This document shows, one piece after another, positions 7,551 through 16,669 of a stretch of DNA of 64,000 bases (position 1 is the stretch's first letter; the number at the start of each line of letters is the position of its first letter). A model generated the notes under the pieces. It had not been told where the DNA came from. It saw nothing but the letters and a program-made list of their open reading frames with translations, and ran no database searches. The position numbers and the translations under genes were made by a program. Origin of the DNA: DASUBN01 sp036000105. GTDB lineage: Bacteria; Pseudomonadota; Gammaproteobacteria; Natronospirales; REEB76. The stretch lies in assembly GCA_036000105.1 (NCBI GenBank), contig DASYGE010000014.1, positions 82,275 to 146,274 on the forward strand, given 5' to 3'.

Positions 7551-9035
7551 TTATTCCGGCCGCATCAGGGGGAAGAGGATCACGTCCCGAATGGAAGCAG
7601 AATCCGTGAACAGCATCACCAGCCGGTCTATGCCGATGCCCTCGCCTGCCGTGGGTGGCATGCCGTGTTCCAGGGCCCGTACGTAGTCGGCGTCATAGAA
7701 CATGGCTTCCTGGTCGCCCGCGTCCTTCTCCGCCACCTGGGCCTTGAAGCGTTCTGCCTGGTCTTCCGGATCGTTCAGCTCCGAGAAGCCATTGGCGAGT
7801 TCGCGGCCGCCCACGTAGAACTCGAAGCGGTCCACCAGGAAGGGATCGCTGTCCTTCTTGCGGGAGAGCGGCGAGACTTCCATAGGGTAATCGATGATGA
7901 ACGTAGGCTGCTTGAGGTTCGGTTCCACCGTGTGTTCGAACAGGGTGAACTGCAGCTTGCCCGCACCCCAGGAAGGCTTCACCGGGATCTTGTGCCGGGC
8001 GCACATGTCGCGCAGATAGCCCGCGTCGCGCAGGCGCGTCTTGTCGAGATGATTGGTCTCAGTGATGGCCTGTTCTATAGAGAGACGCTTGAAGGCGGGA
8101 CCGAAATCGTAGGTGTCGCCCTGGTAGATGATCTTGGTGCCACCCTTGAGGGCCTGGGCAAGGCTGCGCATGAGGTTCTCGGTCAGGTCCATGAGGTCCA
8201 CGTAAGTGGCGTAGGCTTGGTAGAACTCCATCATGGTGAACTCAGGGTTGTGGCGCGTGGATACGCCCTCGTTCCTGAAGTTGCGGTTGATCTCGAAGAC
8301 CCGCTCGAAGCCGCCCACCACCAGGCGCTTGAGATACAGCTCCGGTGCGACGCGCAGATATAGTTGCATGTCGAGGGCGTTGTGATGGGTGACGAAGGGT
8401 CGCGCGGCAGCACCGCCCGGGATGGGCTGCATCATGGGCGTCTCCACCTCGAGATAACCGAGCGCATTCATGAAATCCCGCACGTGCTGCACGATGTGGG
8501 TGCGGGTGCGGAACACCGCTGCCGATTCCGGGTTCATGATGAGATCGAGATAGCGTTGGCGGTAACGGGTCTCGGTATCCGCCAAGCCGTGGAACTTCTC
8601 CGGCAGGGGCAGCATGGACTTGGAGATGAGCCGGAGCTTCTCCGCCCGCACCGAGAGTTCACCGGTCTTGGTCTTGAAGAGCTCGCCCTCACCGGCCACG
8701 ATATCGCCCACATCCCAAGTCTTGAAGTCCTCGTACAGCTCTTCGCCCAGGGTGTCCTTCTGCAGGAAGAGCTGCAGGCGGCCTGAGCTGTCCTGGATGT
8801 GGACGAAGCTGGCCTTGCCCATGATGCGCTTGCCCATCATGCGACCCGCCACCTTCACCCGGATCTTCTCCTGCTCCAGGGACTCGCCGCTGCGAGTGCC
8901 GTAGAGGCCATGCAGGTCCGCCGCCAGGGCGTCCCGATGGCAATCGTTGGGGAAGGCCAAGCCTTTCTCTCGCAGCCTTGCAAGCTTCTCCCTGCGTTGC
9001 TGGATTAGCGCATTTTCGTTTTCTTCGTTACTCAT
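7551..9035 (-). CDS. lysS: Lysyl-tRNA synthetase, class II
   Basis: Charges tRNA-Lys with lysine in the cytoplasm. 494 residues (family ~500): an N-terminal OB-fold anticodon-binding domain (~60-170), then the class II core with motif 2 around FRNEGVSTRHNPEFTMMEFY and motif 3 GIGIDRLVML near the C-terminus. The start is ATG 9035 with GGGGA five bases before it; a longer reading from 9098 would run into the palindromic repeat. It lies downstream of prfB, separated by repeat copy A; recJ-prfB-lysS is a common gene order. Confidence 0.97.
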   Translation of the reverse strand: MSNEENENALIQQRREKLARLREKGLAFPNDCHRDALAADLHGLYGTRSGESLEQEKIRVKVAGRMMGKRIMGKASFVHIQDSSGRLQLFLQKDTLGEELYEDFKTWDVGDIVAGEGELFKTKTGELSVRAEKLRLISKSMLPLPEKFHGLADTETRYRQRYLDLIMNPESAAVFRTRTHIVQHVRDFMNALGYLEVETPMMQPIPGGAAARPFVTHHNALDMQLYLRVAPELYLKRLVVGGFERVFEINRNFRNEGVSTRHNPEFTMMEFYQAYATYVDLMDLTENLMRSLAQALKGGTKIIYQGDTYDFGPAFKRLSIEQAITETNHLDKTRLRDAGYLRDMCARHKIPVKPSWGAGKLQFTLFEHTVEPNLKQPTFIIDYPMEVSPLSRKKDSDPFLVDRFEFYVGGRELANGFSELNDPEDQAERFKAQVAEKDAGDQEAMFYDADYVRALEHGMPPTAGEGIGIDRLVMLFTDSASIRDVILFPLMRPE

Positions 9036-9045
9036 GTAGTTCCCC

Positions 9046-9165
9046 GAAATGGATCTTTTGTCCTCTGGCGTTGTTGCAACCGCCCTCGGAGTCTTCACGT
9101 ACGTAAGAGTACGCTCCAGCTCCTCGGGCGTCTGCGCCTAGCCAGAGGCCAAAATCTCTCATTTC
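9046..9165. repeat. Intergenic imperfect palindrome, copy A
   Basis: Sits between prfB and lysS. Outer arms GAAATG...CTTTTG...CCTCTGGC (left) and GCCAGAGG...AAAATCTCTCATTTC (right) pair over about 25 bases. The ~83-base core runs from TCTGGCGTTGTTG to CGCCTAGCCAGA, with a central CACGTAC GTAAGA GTACGCTCC stem. The core aligns base for base in length with copies B and C. No ORF is present. Confidence 0.85.
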
Positions 9166-9186
9166 TTCAGATTGCCTAAAATCTTC

Positions 9187-10285
9187 TTACAACCCCTGCT
9201 TAAGAGATGCCTCAATGAACGGGTCCAGCGCGCCATCCAGCACTTTTTGTGGGTCGCCGGTCTCGTATTCGGTGCGCAGGTCCTTGATCCGCGACTGATC
9301 CAGCACGTAGGAGCGGATCTGGCTGCCCCAGCCGATGTCCGCCTTGCTGTCCTCCAGCTTCTGCTGTTCCTCGCGGCGCTTCTGCATCTCCATCTCGTAC
9401 ATCTTCGCCTTGAGCATCTTCATGGCGGTGGCGCGGTTCTTGTGCTGGGAACGCTCGCTCTGGCAGGCCACCACGATACCCGTGGGGTTATGCGTGATGC
9501 GGATGGCAGAATCCGTCTTGTTGACGTGCTGGCCGCCCGCGCCCTGCGACCGATAGGTGTCGACCCGCAGGTCTGCCGGGTTGATCTCGATCTCTATCTC
9601 ATCATCCACTTCCGGCGAGACGAAGATGGAGGCGAAGGAGGTATGCCGCCGGGCGTTGGAATCGAAGGGCGATTTGCGTACCAGGCGGTGCACGCCGGTC
9701 TCGGTGCGCAGCCAGCCATAGGCATAGGGACCCTCGAAGCGCACCGTGGCGCTCTTGATCCCCGCCACTTCGGCCGCCGAGACTTCCACGAGTTCCACCT
9801 TGAAACCCCGGCGCTCACCCCAGCGCAGGTACATGCGCAGGAGTATGTTGGCCCAGTCCTGGGCCTCGGTGCCGCCGGAACCGGCCTGCACGTCCAGGAA
9901 GGCGTTGTGGGAATCCATCTCGCCGGAGAACATGCGGCGGAACTCCATGTCCGCCACCTGCTGATCCATGCGCCCCACGTCCTTGGCCACGTCGGCTACG
10001 CCGGCAGCGTCACCCTCCTCCACCAGCATCTCCAGGAGTTCCTGGGAATCGGTGAGGCCTTGGGCGAGCCTATCGAGGAGGGTCACCACCTCGTCCAGGC
10101 GCACACGTTCGCGGCCCAGTTCCTGGGCGCGTTCCGGCTTGTCCCAGACCTTGGGGTTCTCCAGCTCGCGATTTACTTCCTGGAGGCGTTCGCGCTTGAG
10201 GTCGTATTCAAAGATACCCCCGGAGGGCCAATGCGCGCCCTTGGAGGTCAGTGATCTTGTAGCGGATCGGATTGATGTCTTCCAC
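9187..10285 (-). CDS. prfB: Peptide chain release factor 2 (programmed +1 frameshift)
   Basis: RF2 recognises UGA and UAA and releases the finished peptide. A 25-codon first frame from GTG 10285 (M-E-D-I-N-P-I-R) ends at an in-frame TGA (10208-10210). A +1 shift at CTT TGA gives EYDLKRERL and the main frame, for a 365-residue product, the same length as E. coli RF2. The main frame shows the SPF anticodon-like tripeptide (VRKSPFDSNARRH) and the GGQ motif (RSQGAGGQHVNKTDSA). GTG is supported by GGGA five bases upstream. Sits between recJ and lysS. Confidence 0.97.
10208..10223 (-). promoter_or_regulatory. prfB: prfB autoregulatory frameshift site
   Basis: On the coding strand the site reads GGGGGTATCTTTGA: a Shine-Dalgarno-like G-run three bases before CTT, then the slippery CUU-U and the UGA stop. 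This is the same arrangement as the E. coli site. Low RF2 slows termination at UGA and favours the +1 shift, so RF2 sets its own level. Confidence 0.95.
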
Positions 10286-10333
10286 GTAAGTCCCGAATTT
10301 CCCTGGATTTGAACCGCTATGTTACTACAGTCG

Positions 10334-12067
10334 CTATAAAGCCTCGATATGCTCCACCAGGAGTTGCAGCTTGCGCTCACCCCGGTATTCGTTCACATCG
10401 GGCTTGTAGGCGATACGCAGACGGGTGCAGACGGCCGGGATGTGCTCGCCGGTCTGTCCGAAGGCGATGGCCTCGCAGCGGGGACCGCCGGCGGCATGCT
10501 CCAACACCAGTTTGAGATGCGCTCCGCCCAGGACACGTCGCTCCAACAGACGGAACTCACCGTCGAACAGCGGCTCCGGGAAGCCCTGGCCCCAGGGACC
10601 CGCTTCCCGCAGCAGTTGCGCGCATTCCAGGGTGAAGAAACCAGCTTCCAGCTCGCCATCGGTCTGCAACACCCCGGCGAGGTCGTCCTGGGAGAGCCAG
10701 CGGCGTGCTTCCTCATCGAAGGCCGTGCGGAATTCTTCGAAGCGCGATTCTTCCAGGCTGAGGCCGGCGGCCATGGCATGACCACCGAATTTACCGAGCA
10801 GCCCGGGGTGCCGACTGGAGATGGCTTCCAGGGCATCACGGATGTGCATGCCCTTCACCGAGCGGCCGGAACCCTTGAGGCTGCCGTCTTCGGCCCGGGC
10901 GAAGGCGATGACCGGACGCTGCGCCCGGTCTTTCACCTTCGAAGCCACCAGACCCACCACACCCTGATGCCAATCCGGATTGAAGAGACTTAGACCCACC
11001 GGCAGGGCCGGGTCGTCTTCGCTGAAATCCAGATGGGCCAAGACCGCGAAAGCTTCCTGACGCATCCTGGCTTCGATCTCACGCCGCTCGCGGTTGAGCT
11101 CATCCAGGCGCTGAGCCAGCTCCTGCGCCCGTGCCGGGTCGTCCGTCAGCAGACACTCGATCCCCAAAGACATGTCCGTGAGCCGGCCGGCAGCATTGAG
11201 CCGCGGCGCCACGGTGAAACCCAGATCGCTGGCGCTCAAGCGCTTGAGGTCCCGGTTACCCACTTGCATGAGCGCCCGTATGCCGGGGATGCAGCGGCCT
11301 GCGCGTATGCGCCGCATGCCCTCCGCCACCAGTATCCGGTTGTTGTGATCCAGCTGCACCATATCCGCCACAGTGCCCAAGGCCACCAGGTCCAGATGTT
11401 CCGCGAGATTGGGCTCGGATAGGCTGCGAGCGGTGAACCAGCCGCTCTCACGCAAGCTGGCGCGCAAGGCCGTGAGCAGATAGAACACCACGCCTACGCC
11501 GGCCAGGTGCTTGCTCGGGAAGGCATCGCCCTTGAGGTTCGGATTGAGTATCGCGTCCGCATCCGGCAGCGTGGCGCCCGGCAGATGGTGGTCCGTCACC
11601 AGCACCCGTATGCCCCGTTCCCGGGCGGCGCTCACGCCCGCATGGCTGGAGATGCCGTTATCCACCGTGATGATGAGATCCGGCTTACGCTCCGATGCGA
11701 GCGCCACGATCTCGGGCGTCAGGCCGTAACCGTACTCGAAGCGATTAGGCACGAGGTAGTCCGCGTGTTCAGCACCGAAACGCCGCAAGGCCCGCACCAG
11801 CAGCGCGGAACTGGTGGCACCATCGGCATCGAAATCCCCCACCACCAGGATGCGGCGTTGCGCCTCGATGTGCTCCGCCAGCAACTCCACGGCGCGATCC
11901 ATGCCGCTCAGGATCCGGTAATCGATGAGGCTCGCGAGAGCCAGGTCGAGATCGGCCTGGCTCTCGATACCTCTGGCAGCGTACAAGCGCTTGAGCAGGG
12001 GATGCAGTCCGGCGGGAAGGTTCGCCTCGCCTCCGGCAGCACGCCGTTCTATGCGCCGCGCTTTCAT
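10334..12067 (-). CDS. recJ: Single-stranded-DNA-specific exonuclease RecJ
   Basis: 5'-3' ssDNA exonuclease of the DHH superfamily, used in RecF-pathway recombination, base excision and mismatch repair. 577 residues, equal to the E. coli enzyme. Motifs: VVGDFDADG (I), ITVDNGISS (II), VLVTDHHLPG (III, DHH), HLAGVGVVFYLL (IV), and the DHHA1-type KFGGHAMAAGL further on; an OB-like C-terminal domain follows. ATG 12067 overlaps the stop of the upstream COG4255-type gene as ATGA, which decides the start over a far upstream candidate. Confidence 0.96.
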   Translation of the reverse strand: MKARRIERRAAGGEANLPAGLHPLLKRLYAARGIESQADLDLALASLIDYRILSGMDRAVELLAEHIEAQRRILVVGDFDADGATSSALLVRALRRFGAEHADYLVPNRFEYGYGLTPEIVALASERKPDLIITVDNGISSHAGVSAARERGIRVLVTDHHLPGATLPDADAILNPNLKGDAFPSKHLAGVGVVFYLLTALRASLRESGWFTARSLSEPNLAEHLDLVALGTVADMVQLDHNNRILVAEGMRRIRAGRCIPGIRALMQVGNRDLKRLSASDLGFTVAPRLNAAGRLTDMSLGIECLLTDDPARAQELAQRLDELNRERREIEARMRQEAFAVLAHLDFSEDDPALPVGLSLFNPDWHQGVVGLVASKVKDRAQRPVIAFARAEDGSLKGSGRSVKGMHIRDALEAISSRHPGLLGKFGGHAMAAGLSLEESRFEEFRTAFDEEARRWLSQDDLAGVLQTDGELEAGFFTLECAQLLREAGPWGQGFPEPLFDGEFRLLERRVLGGAHLKLVLEHAAGGPRCEAIAFGQTGEHIPAVCTRLRIAYKPDVNEYRGERKLQLLVEHIEAL

Positions 12068-12993
12068 GGCGCCGCCAACGGCCGTGGCAGACGCCAGAAG
12101 CGCCGGGCCGCACCGACATCCAGTGCAAGCAGGCCGAAGCCACCGAGATAGAGCCTGAGTCGTTTTAGCTTGCCGCTCTTGAGCTGCGCGAATAAGGGTG
12201 CGAACCAAGCCTTTTCCAAGGCAGACGGGTCCGTCGCGGCTAGTGCCAGCAAGGTCTCCTGCTCGTCGGAGGGTATCCCCAGGGGCTCAGGCGTACGTCC
12301 CGCCCATAGCGCCAGACCATGGACCAAAGGCAGCTCACTCATGATGCTCTGGGGCGCAGTCACTACATCTGCCTTCGGCAAGACGCCGCCTCCCCAGAGC
12401 CACAGACTGTTGATGAGAGGGCGGCCGGCATCTTCCCGCGCGCTATTCACCCCATGGGCATGGAACAGCATCTGGGTCTCATTCATGAGTTGCTTGAGCC
12501 TGACTGCATCCGGGCCCGTGGGCATGTAATCCAGCACCGCCTGGCCGGCTGCGACTGCCGGCTCATGGGTGACGACCTCAAGAAGCCTGGGACAACGCAG
12601 ATAAGCCCGCCCCTCTCTGGCCAGTTCCAGTTCCCAACCCTCGGCACCGTAGAGGGCATTGAAGGCAGCTGCCAGTGCGGCGATCTCATCGGAGCTGACC
12701 TCCAGCAGGGATTCCGGCATCAGCACCAGCTGGTCCCGGTCCGGGGCGAGATGCACGAAGCCGGCGCATAACCGGTAGTCTCCATCCGCTCCGCCGCCGT
12801 CTGCCAGGCGCATGAAGGGCGCCAGCGTGAGCTGACTTGGTTCCAGGCCGAAGAGCGGCGCGAGGAATTCCGCCTGCGCCGGTGCTTTCACGGCCACGCC
12901 GCGCGCCACCATGCGCTCCAGCGCCGGCAGCCGGGGCCGGCCCGCCGCCTCGAAGCTGCGCTGGAAATCCGGGATGAAGACAGTGAAGGCCAT
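12064..12993 (-). CDS. COG4255-type phosphoglycerate-mutase-related protein
   Basis: 309 residues. The central stretch RPLINSLWLWGGGVLPK resembles the NS-WxWGGG region of archaeal-type cofactor-independent phosphoglycerate mutases, and proteins of this kind are often annotated as a phosphoglycerate mutase regulatory protein. I do not see the metal-binding Ser and Asp/His set of an active mutase, so catalysis is doubtful. It is translationally coupled to recJ by an ATGA overlap. Real function unknown. Confidence 0.65.
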   Translation of the reverse strand: MAFTVFIPDFQRSFEAAGRPRLPALERMVARGVAVKAPAQAEFLAPLFGLEPSQLTLAPFMRLADGGGADGDYRLCAGFVHLAPDRDQLVLMPESLLEVSSDEIAALAAAFNALYGAEGWELELAREGRAYLRCPRLLEVVTHEPAVAAGQAVLDYMPTGPDAVRLKQLMNETQMLFHAHGVNSAREDAGRPLINSLWLWGGGVLPKADVVTAPQSIMSELPLVHGLALWAGRTPEPLGIPSDEQETLLALAATDPSALEKAWFAPLFAQLKSGKLKRLRLYLGGFGLLALDVGAARRFWRLPRPLAAP

Positions 12994-13049
12994 GGGGGTG
13001 GGTGACGTTAACTTGTGGGCATTATGCCGTTTGCCCTACCCTATTGGAT

Positions 13050-13424
13050 ATGAAGATCGCGAAAGAAAACCTGAGCCGCGACACCAAGGTGATACGCGCC
13101 TATGCCCCCGGCCGCATCAACGTGAGCGATGTGCTGCTGACCAAGAGCTTCATCCTGGCGCCGGATCGGGTGCTGGAAGACTGGCCGCCCCAGCGCTTCG
13201 AGGACCTGGAACCCGCCCATTTTGAGGCTGCCTTGGCCCTCGAGCCTGAGATCCTGCTCATCGGCACCGGTGCCACCCAGCGCTTCCTGCCGGGCAGCCT
13301 TATGGCCGAACTGAGCGCCAAGGGGATAGGTGTGGAGGTGATGGATACGGCAGCTGCCTGCCGCACCTACAACATCTTATTGAGTGAAGACCGGAAGGTG
13401 GTGGCGGCTCTATTGATGATATAG
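13050..13424 (+). CDS. Mth938-like (DUF498/NDUFAF3-type) domain protein
   Basis: 124 residues. The domain signature is visible: SFILAPDRVLEDWPP, then LEPEILLIGTGATQRFLP and a C-terminal GVEVMDTAAACRTYNILLSEDR. Human NDUFAF3 of this family takes part in complex I assembly; bacterial members are uncharacterised. ATG 13050 is taken by family length; an in-frame upstream codon at 13002 would overlap the divergent COG4255-type gene's promoter area. Convergent with rpoS, 10 bases apart. Confidence 0.82.
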   Translation: MKIAKENLSRDTKVIRAYAPGRINVSDVLLTKSFILAPDRVLEDWPPQRFEDLEPAHFEAALALEPEILLIGTGATQRFLPGSLMAELSAKGIGVEVMDTAAACRTYNILLSEDRKVVAALLMI

Positions 13425-13434
13425 CCGCAGAAGA

Positions 13435-14475
13435 TCATCCGAACAGCGAATCCTCGGATAAGCCTTCGCTCTCGAGTATCTGGCGCAGCCTCTTCAGTGC
13501 ATCCATCTGTATCTGGCGCACCCGCTCACGGGTCACACCGATGGCATTACCCACATCCTCCAAGGTGCCTTTCTCGCAGCCGTTCAGGCCGAAGCGCTTC
13601 TCCACCACCTGGCGCTGCTTGTCGTTGAGCCGCGACAGCCATTTCTCGATGATGGTCTGCATGTCCGCATCCTGCAGCATGCGCGAGGGGTCGGTGTTGT
13701 TCTCGTCCGGGATGGCGTCCAACAGCAAGCGATCGCCATCCCGATTGATGGGTGAATCCACCGAAGTGACCCGCTCGTTCAGGCCGAGTACCCGCTTCAC
13801 TTCCTCCGGGGTCTTGTCCATCTCCACCGCGATCTCCTCGGCGGTGGCTTCCCGGTCCAAACCATTGGACAGCTTGCGGGCCGCCCGCAGATAGAGATTG
13901 AGTTCCTTGATGACATGGATGGGCAGGCGGATGGTGCGGGTCTGGTTCATGATGGCCCGCTCGATGGTCTGGCGTATCCACCATGTGGCATAGGTGGAGA
14001 AGCGGAAGCCGCGCTCGGGGTCGAACTTCTCCACCGCGTGGATCAGGCCGAGGTTGCCCTCTTCGATGAGGTCCAGCAGCGGCAGGCCGCGGTTGATGTA
14101 CTTGCGTGCGATTTTGACCACGAGACGCAGGTTGCTCTCGATCATGCGGCGGCGGGCGGATTCGTCGCCGCGCAGGGCGAGACGGCCGAAATAGACTTCT
14201 TCTTCGGCGGACAAGAGCGGTGAATAACCGATCTCGGAGAGGTAGATGCGGGTGGCATCCAATTGAGCATCGCCGAACACCGGGGTGGCGCCGGCCTTCT
14301 CCTTCTCTTCCTCTTCTTCGGCTTCCAGCGGGCTGCCTGGTTCATCGGCCAACAGGGTCTCGGCGGCATCCTCGGGCGCGAGTTCCTCGACCGGGGGCGT
14401 ACCCTCGGCCTCAGCCTCGAGCAGGATATCTTCGTCCCTTCCAGGTTCGCTGCCGTGATTCAAACCATTGCCCAT
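13435..14475 (-). CDS. rpoS: RNA polymerase sigma factor RpoS
   Basis: Stationary-phase/general-stress sigma factor, sigma-70 family group 2. 346 residues; the first ~80 are an acidic Glu-rich extension. Region 1.2 (ATRIYLSEIGYSPLLSAEEE), regions 2.1-2.4 (NLRLVVKIARKYINRGL, DLIEEGNLGLIHAVEKF, FSTYATWWIRQTIERA), region 3 and region 4.2 (TLEDVGNAIGVTRERVRQIQ) are all present. It ends the surE-pcm-nlpD-rpoS block, the classical genomic setting of rpoS; in E. coli its main promoter lies inside nlpD. ATG 14475 (MGNGLNHG) has GGA five bases upstream. Confidence 0.97.
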   Translation of the reverse strand: MGNGLNHGSEPGRDEDILLEAEAEGTPPVEELAPEDAAETLLADEPGSPLEAEEEEEKEKAGATPVFGDAQLDATRIYLSEIGYSPLLSAEEEVYFGRLALRGDESARRRMIESNLRLVVKIARKYINRGLPLLDLIEEGNLGLIHAVEKFDPERGFRFSTYATWWIRQTIERAIMNQTRTIRLPIHVIKELNLYLRAARKLSNGLDREATAEEIAVEMDKTPEEVKRVLGLNERVTSVDSPINRDGDRLLLDAIPDENNTDPSRMLQDADMQTIIEKWLSRLNDKQRQVVEKRFGLNGCEKGTLEDVGNAIGVTRERVRQIQMDALKRLRQILESEGLSEDSLFG

Positions 14476-14544
14476 GACGTTCCGTGCGACTGGACCGGGA
14501 GATGCCACCCTCAATCTTGCCTACGGTGCCGGCTCATATGCAAG

Positions 14545-15249
14545 TCAGCGCCGCGGCAGGTAACTCAGCGGATCCACGGGTCTGCCGTCATAACGTATCT
14601 CGAAGTGCAGCAACGGCCTGCCATCGCGGCCTAACCCCATGGTGGCGATGCGCTCGTCTATGCGCACGCTGTCGCCTTCCTTCACCAATATCTCGTCGTT
14701 GTCGGCGTAAGCGGAGAGGAAGCTCTCGCTGTTCTTGATGATTATGAGCTTGCCATAACCGATGATCCCGCTGCCAGCATACACCACCTTGCCGTTGGCG
14801 GCGGCGAGTATATCCGTGCCCTGGGAGGCGGTGATGTCTATACCCTTGGAGAGGGAACTGCCGGCGTGATACAGCCGCACCACCTGTCCGGTGACGGGCC
14901 AGCTCCACTGCAACGCACCGGCGGAAGGCACCGCGCTCGTGTCCGCGCGGCGTGTAGTGGCGGCCGGTGATGGGGATGCGGCGGCATGCAGGCTTGCCGC
15001 AGGCGCCGCCAGGGCCAGCTTATCGCCGGGATGGATGAGATAGTCCCGTCCCAGGCGGTTCCAGGACGCCACGTCGTGGTAATCCAATCCGTAGCGCCAG
15101 GCGATGGAATACAGGGTGTCGCCCTGTTTGACCACGTAGGCCGCGGGCGCGGGCTCCAGAGCTGCGCCGTCCTGCTGGGGTGTCCACTGCAAAGCGCCCG
15201 CGCAGCCGGCGAGCGATAACATGACGGCGAGCGCGAGACAGCGCTTCAC
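14545..15249 (-). CDS. nlpD: NlpD-type LysM/M23 lipoprotein, amidase activator
   Basis: Outer-membrane lipoprotein activating a peptidoglycan amidase (AmiC in E. coli) during cell separation. 234 residues: signal peptide with lipobox LSLAGC (Cys16), LysM domain ~37-80, Ala/Pro linker, LytM/M23 domain ~114-232. The metal-binding His and HxH positions are degenerate (SKGIDI; YADND at 181-185), so it should be an activator rather than an endopeptidase, as for E. coli NlpD. Start overlaps the pcm stop (ATGA). Confidence 0.93.
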   Translation of the reverse strand: MKRCLALAVMLSLAGCAGALQWTPQQDGAALEPAPAAYVVKQGDTLYSIAWRYGLDYHDVASWNRLGRDYLIHPGDKLALAAPAASLHAAASPSPAATTRRADTSAVPSAGALQWSWPVTGQVVRLYHAGSSLSKGIDITASQGTDILAAANGKVVYAGSGIIGYGKLIIIKNSESFLSAYADNDEILVKEGDSVRIDERIATMGLGRDGRPLLHFEIRYDGRPVDPLSYLPRR

Positions 15250-15911
15250 TCCAGACCTCCCAGCAACGGCACGAAACTCACGTGTTCTATCAAAGACCGG
15301 TCGTAATGCTCCTGGTCACGGCGCGTGACCAGGAGCAGATCCTGGCGCCCCCCTGGGCCCACGGGTATCAACATGCGGCCACCCACGGCCAGTTGTTCCA
15401 ACAGGGCCGGCGGGACTTCTTCCGGCGCCGCGGTGACCATGATGCCGTCGTAGGGCGCGTGCTGGGGCCAGCCCCAGACGCCGTCCGCATGGCGGAAGAA
15501 CACGTTGCGCACCCCGATCTCGGCGAGGGTCTGTCGCGCGCGCTGGGACAGTGCCCCTAGCCGCTCAGCGGTATAGACGCGCTTCACCAGTGCGGCCAGG
15601 ATCGCGGTCTGGTAACCACAGCCGGTGCCCACTTCCAACACTTTATCCAGAGGACCCGCGGCCATGAGCGCTTCAGTCATGCGCGCCACCACGTAGGGCT
15701 GGGAGATGGTCTGACCGAGGCCGATGGGTAAGGCCGTGTCCTCATAAGCCCGGGTCCCCAGGGCCTCGTCCACGAACAGGTGCCGCGGCGTCGAGCGGAT
15801 GAGGTTCAACACCATGGGATCTTTTATCCCTTGCTCCTTCAGGCGCGCCACCAGCCGCTCGCGGGTGCGTGCCGAAGTCATGCCTATGCCACGCGCCGGC
15901 CCGCTCGTCAT
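15246..15911 (-). CDS. pcm: Protein-L-isoaspartate O-methyltransferase
   Basis: Repairs isoaspartyl residues by SAM-dependent methylation. 221 residues. Seen: RHLFVDEALGTRAYEDTALPIGLGQTIS (the substrate-binding region), SAM motif VLEVGTGCGYQTAIL and MVTAAPEEVPPALLEQL with LIPVGP. ATG 15911 overlaps the surE stop as ATGA and is preferred over an upstream codon inside surE. Cotranscribed with surE and nlpD; both products are linked to stationary-phase survival. Confidence 0.95.
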   Translation of the reverse strand: MTSGPARGIGMTSARTRERLVARLKEQGIKDPMVLNLIRSTPRHLFVDEALGTRAYEDTALPIGLGQTISQPYVVARMTEALMAAGPLDKVLEVGTGCGYQTAILAALVKRVYTAERLGALSQRARQTLAEIGVRNVFFRHADGVWGWPQHAPYDGIMVTAAPEEVPPALLEQLAVGGRMLIPVGPGGRQDLLLVTRRDQEHYDRSLIEHVSFVPLLGGLE

Positions 15912-16669
15912 GGGATGGATATCCCATGCAGCCACTGGGAAAGGTTATCCACCGCCCCGTGACGGGTCAGGTCTATCTGGATGGGGGTGACCGCGATGCA
16001 GCCACGGCGTACAGCGTTGAAATCGGTGCCGGGCCCTGCGTCCTGCTCCGCGCCCGGCGGACCGATCCAGTAGATGGGCCGGCCGCGCGGGTCGGTATCT
16101 TTCATCACCGGTTCTGAGCGATGCCGGTGGCCGAGGCGCGTGGCTTCCACGCCTTTTATCTGCTCCCAGGGCAGGTCCGGCACGTTCACGTTGAGGATGG
16201 TGTCCGCCGGTAAGGGGTGGGACACGAGGCGCTGCACCAGGTCGCAGGTGAAGCGCGCCGCCGTGGCGTAATGCCGCGGCCCGGTGGGATCGATCACCAG
16301 GGATACGGCCACTGCCGGGAAACCCAGGAAGCGCCCTTCCATGGCCGCTGCCACGGTGCCGGAATACAGCACGTCGTCCCCCAGGTTGGCGCCGGAGTTG
16401 ATGCCGGAGACCACCATGTCCGGCGCCTCATCCAAGAGCCCGGTGATGGCCAGATGCACGCAATCCGTGGGGGTGCCATCCACGCACATCACCCCCGACG
16501 CATCCTGGCGCAACCTCAAGGGGGCATCCAGGGTCAAAGAGTTGCTGGCACCGCTGCGGTTACGGTCCGGAGCCACCACCGTGACAGCGGCGAAGGCCTT
16601 GAGGGCTTCAGCCAGGCAGCGCAGGCCTTCGGCATGGCAGCCATCGTCGTTGCTCAGCAGTATCCTCAA
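15908..16669 (-). CDS. surE: 5'/3'-nucleotidase SurE
   Basis: Metal-dependent nucleotidase/exopolyphosphatase of stationary phase. 253 residues. LLSNDDG at the N-terminus gives the metal-binding Asp8-Asp9, NRSGASNSLTL the conserved Ser, and VSGINSGANLGDDVLYSGTVAAA the Asn loop. GGGGA lies ~8 bases before ATG 16669. First gene of the surE-pcm-nlpD-rpoS block; repeat copy B begins 44 bases upstream. Confidence 0.96.
   Translation of the reverse strand: MRILLSNDDGCHAEGLRCLAEALKAFAAVTVVAPDRNRSGASNSLTLDAPLRLRQDASGVMCVDGTPTDCVHLAITGLLDEAPDMVVSGINSGANLGDDVLYSGTVAAAMEGRFLGFPAVAVSLVIDPTGPRHYATAARFTCDLVQRLVSHPLPADTILNVNVPDLPWEQIKGVEATRLGHRHRSEPVMKDTDPRGRPIYWIGPPGAEQDAGPGTDFNAVRRGCIAVTPIQIDLTRHGAVDNLSQWLHGISIP

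Noticed and set aside
10208..10285. prfB as a frameshifted pseudogene
   Set aside because: The CTT-TGA site with upstream G-run is the conserved programmed frameshift.
10296..10320. GGTTCAAATCC on the minus strand, resembling a tRNA T-loop
   Set aside because: Flanking bases do not form a T-stem or acceptor stem, and only about 50 bases separate recJ from prfB.
14545..15249. NlpD lacking M23 catalytic residues as a broken gene
   Set aside because: Loss of these residues is normal for NlpD/EnvC-type amidase activators and the rest is intact.
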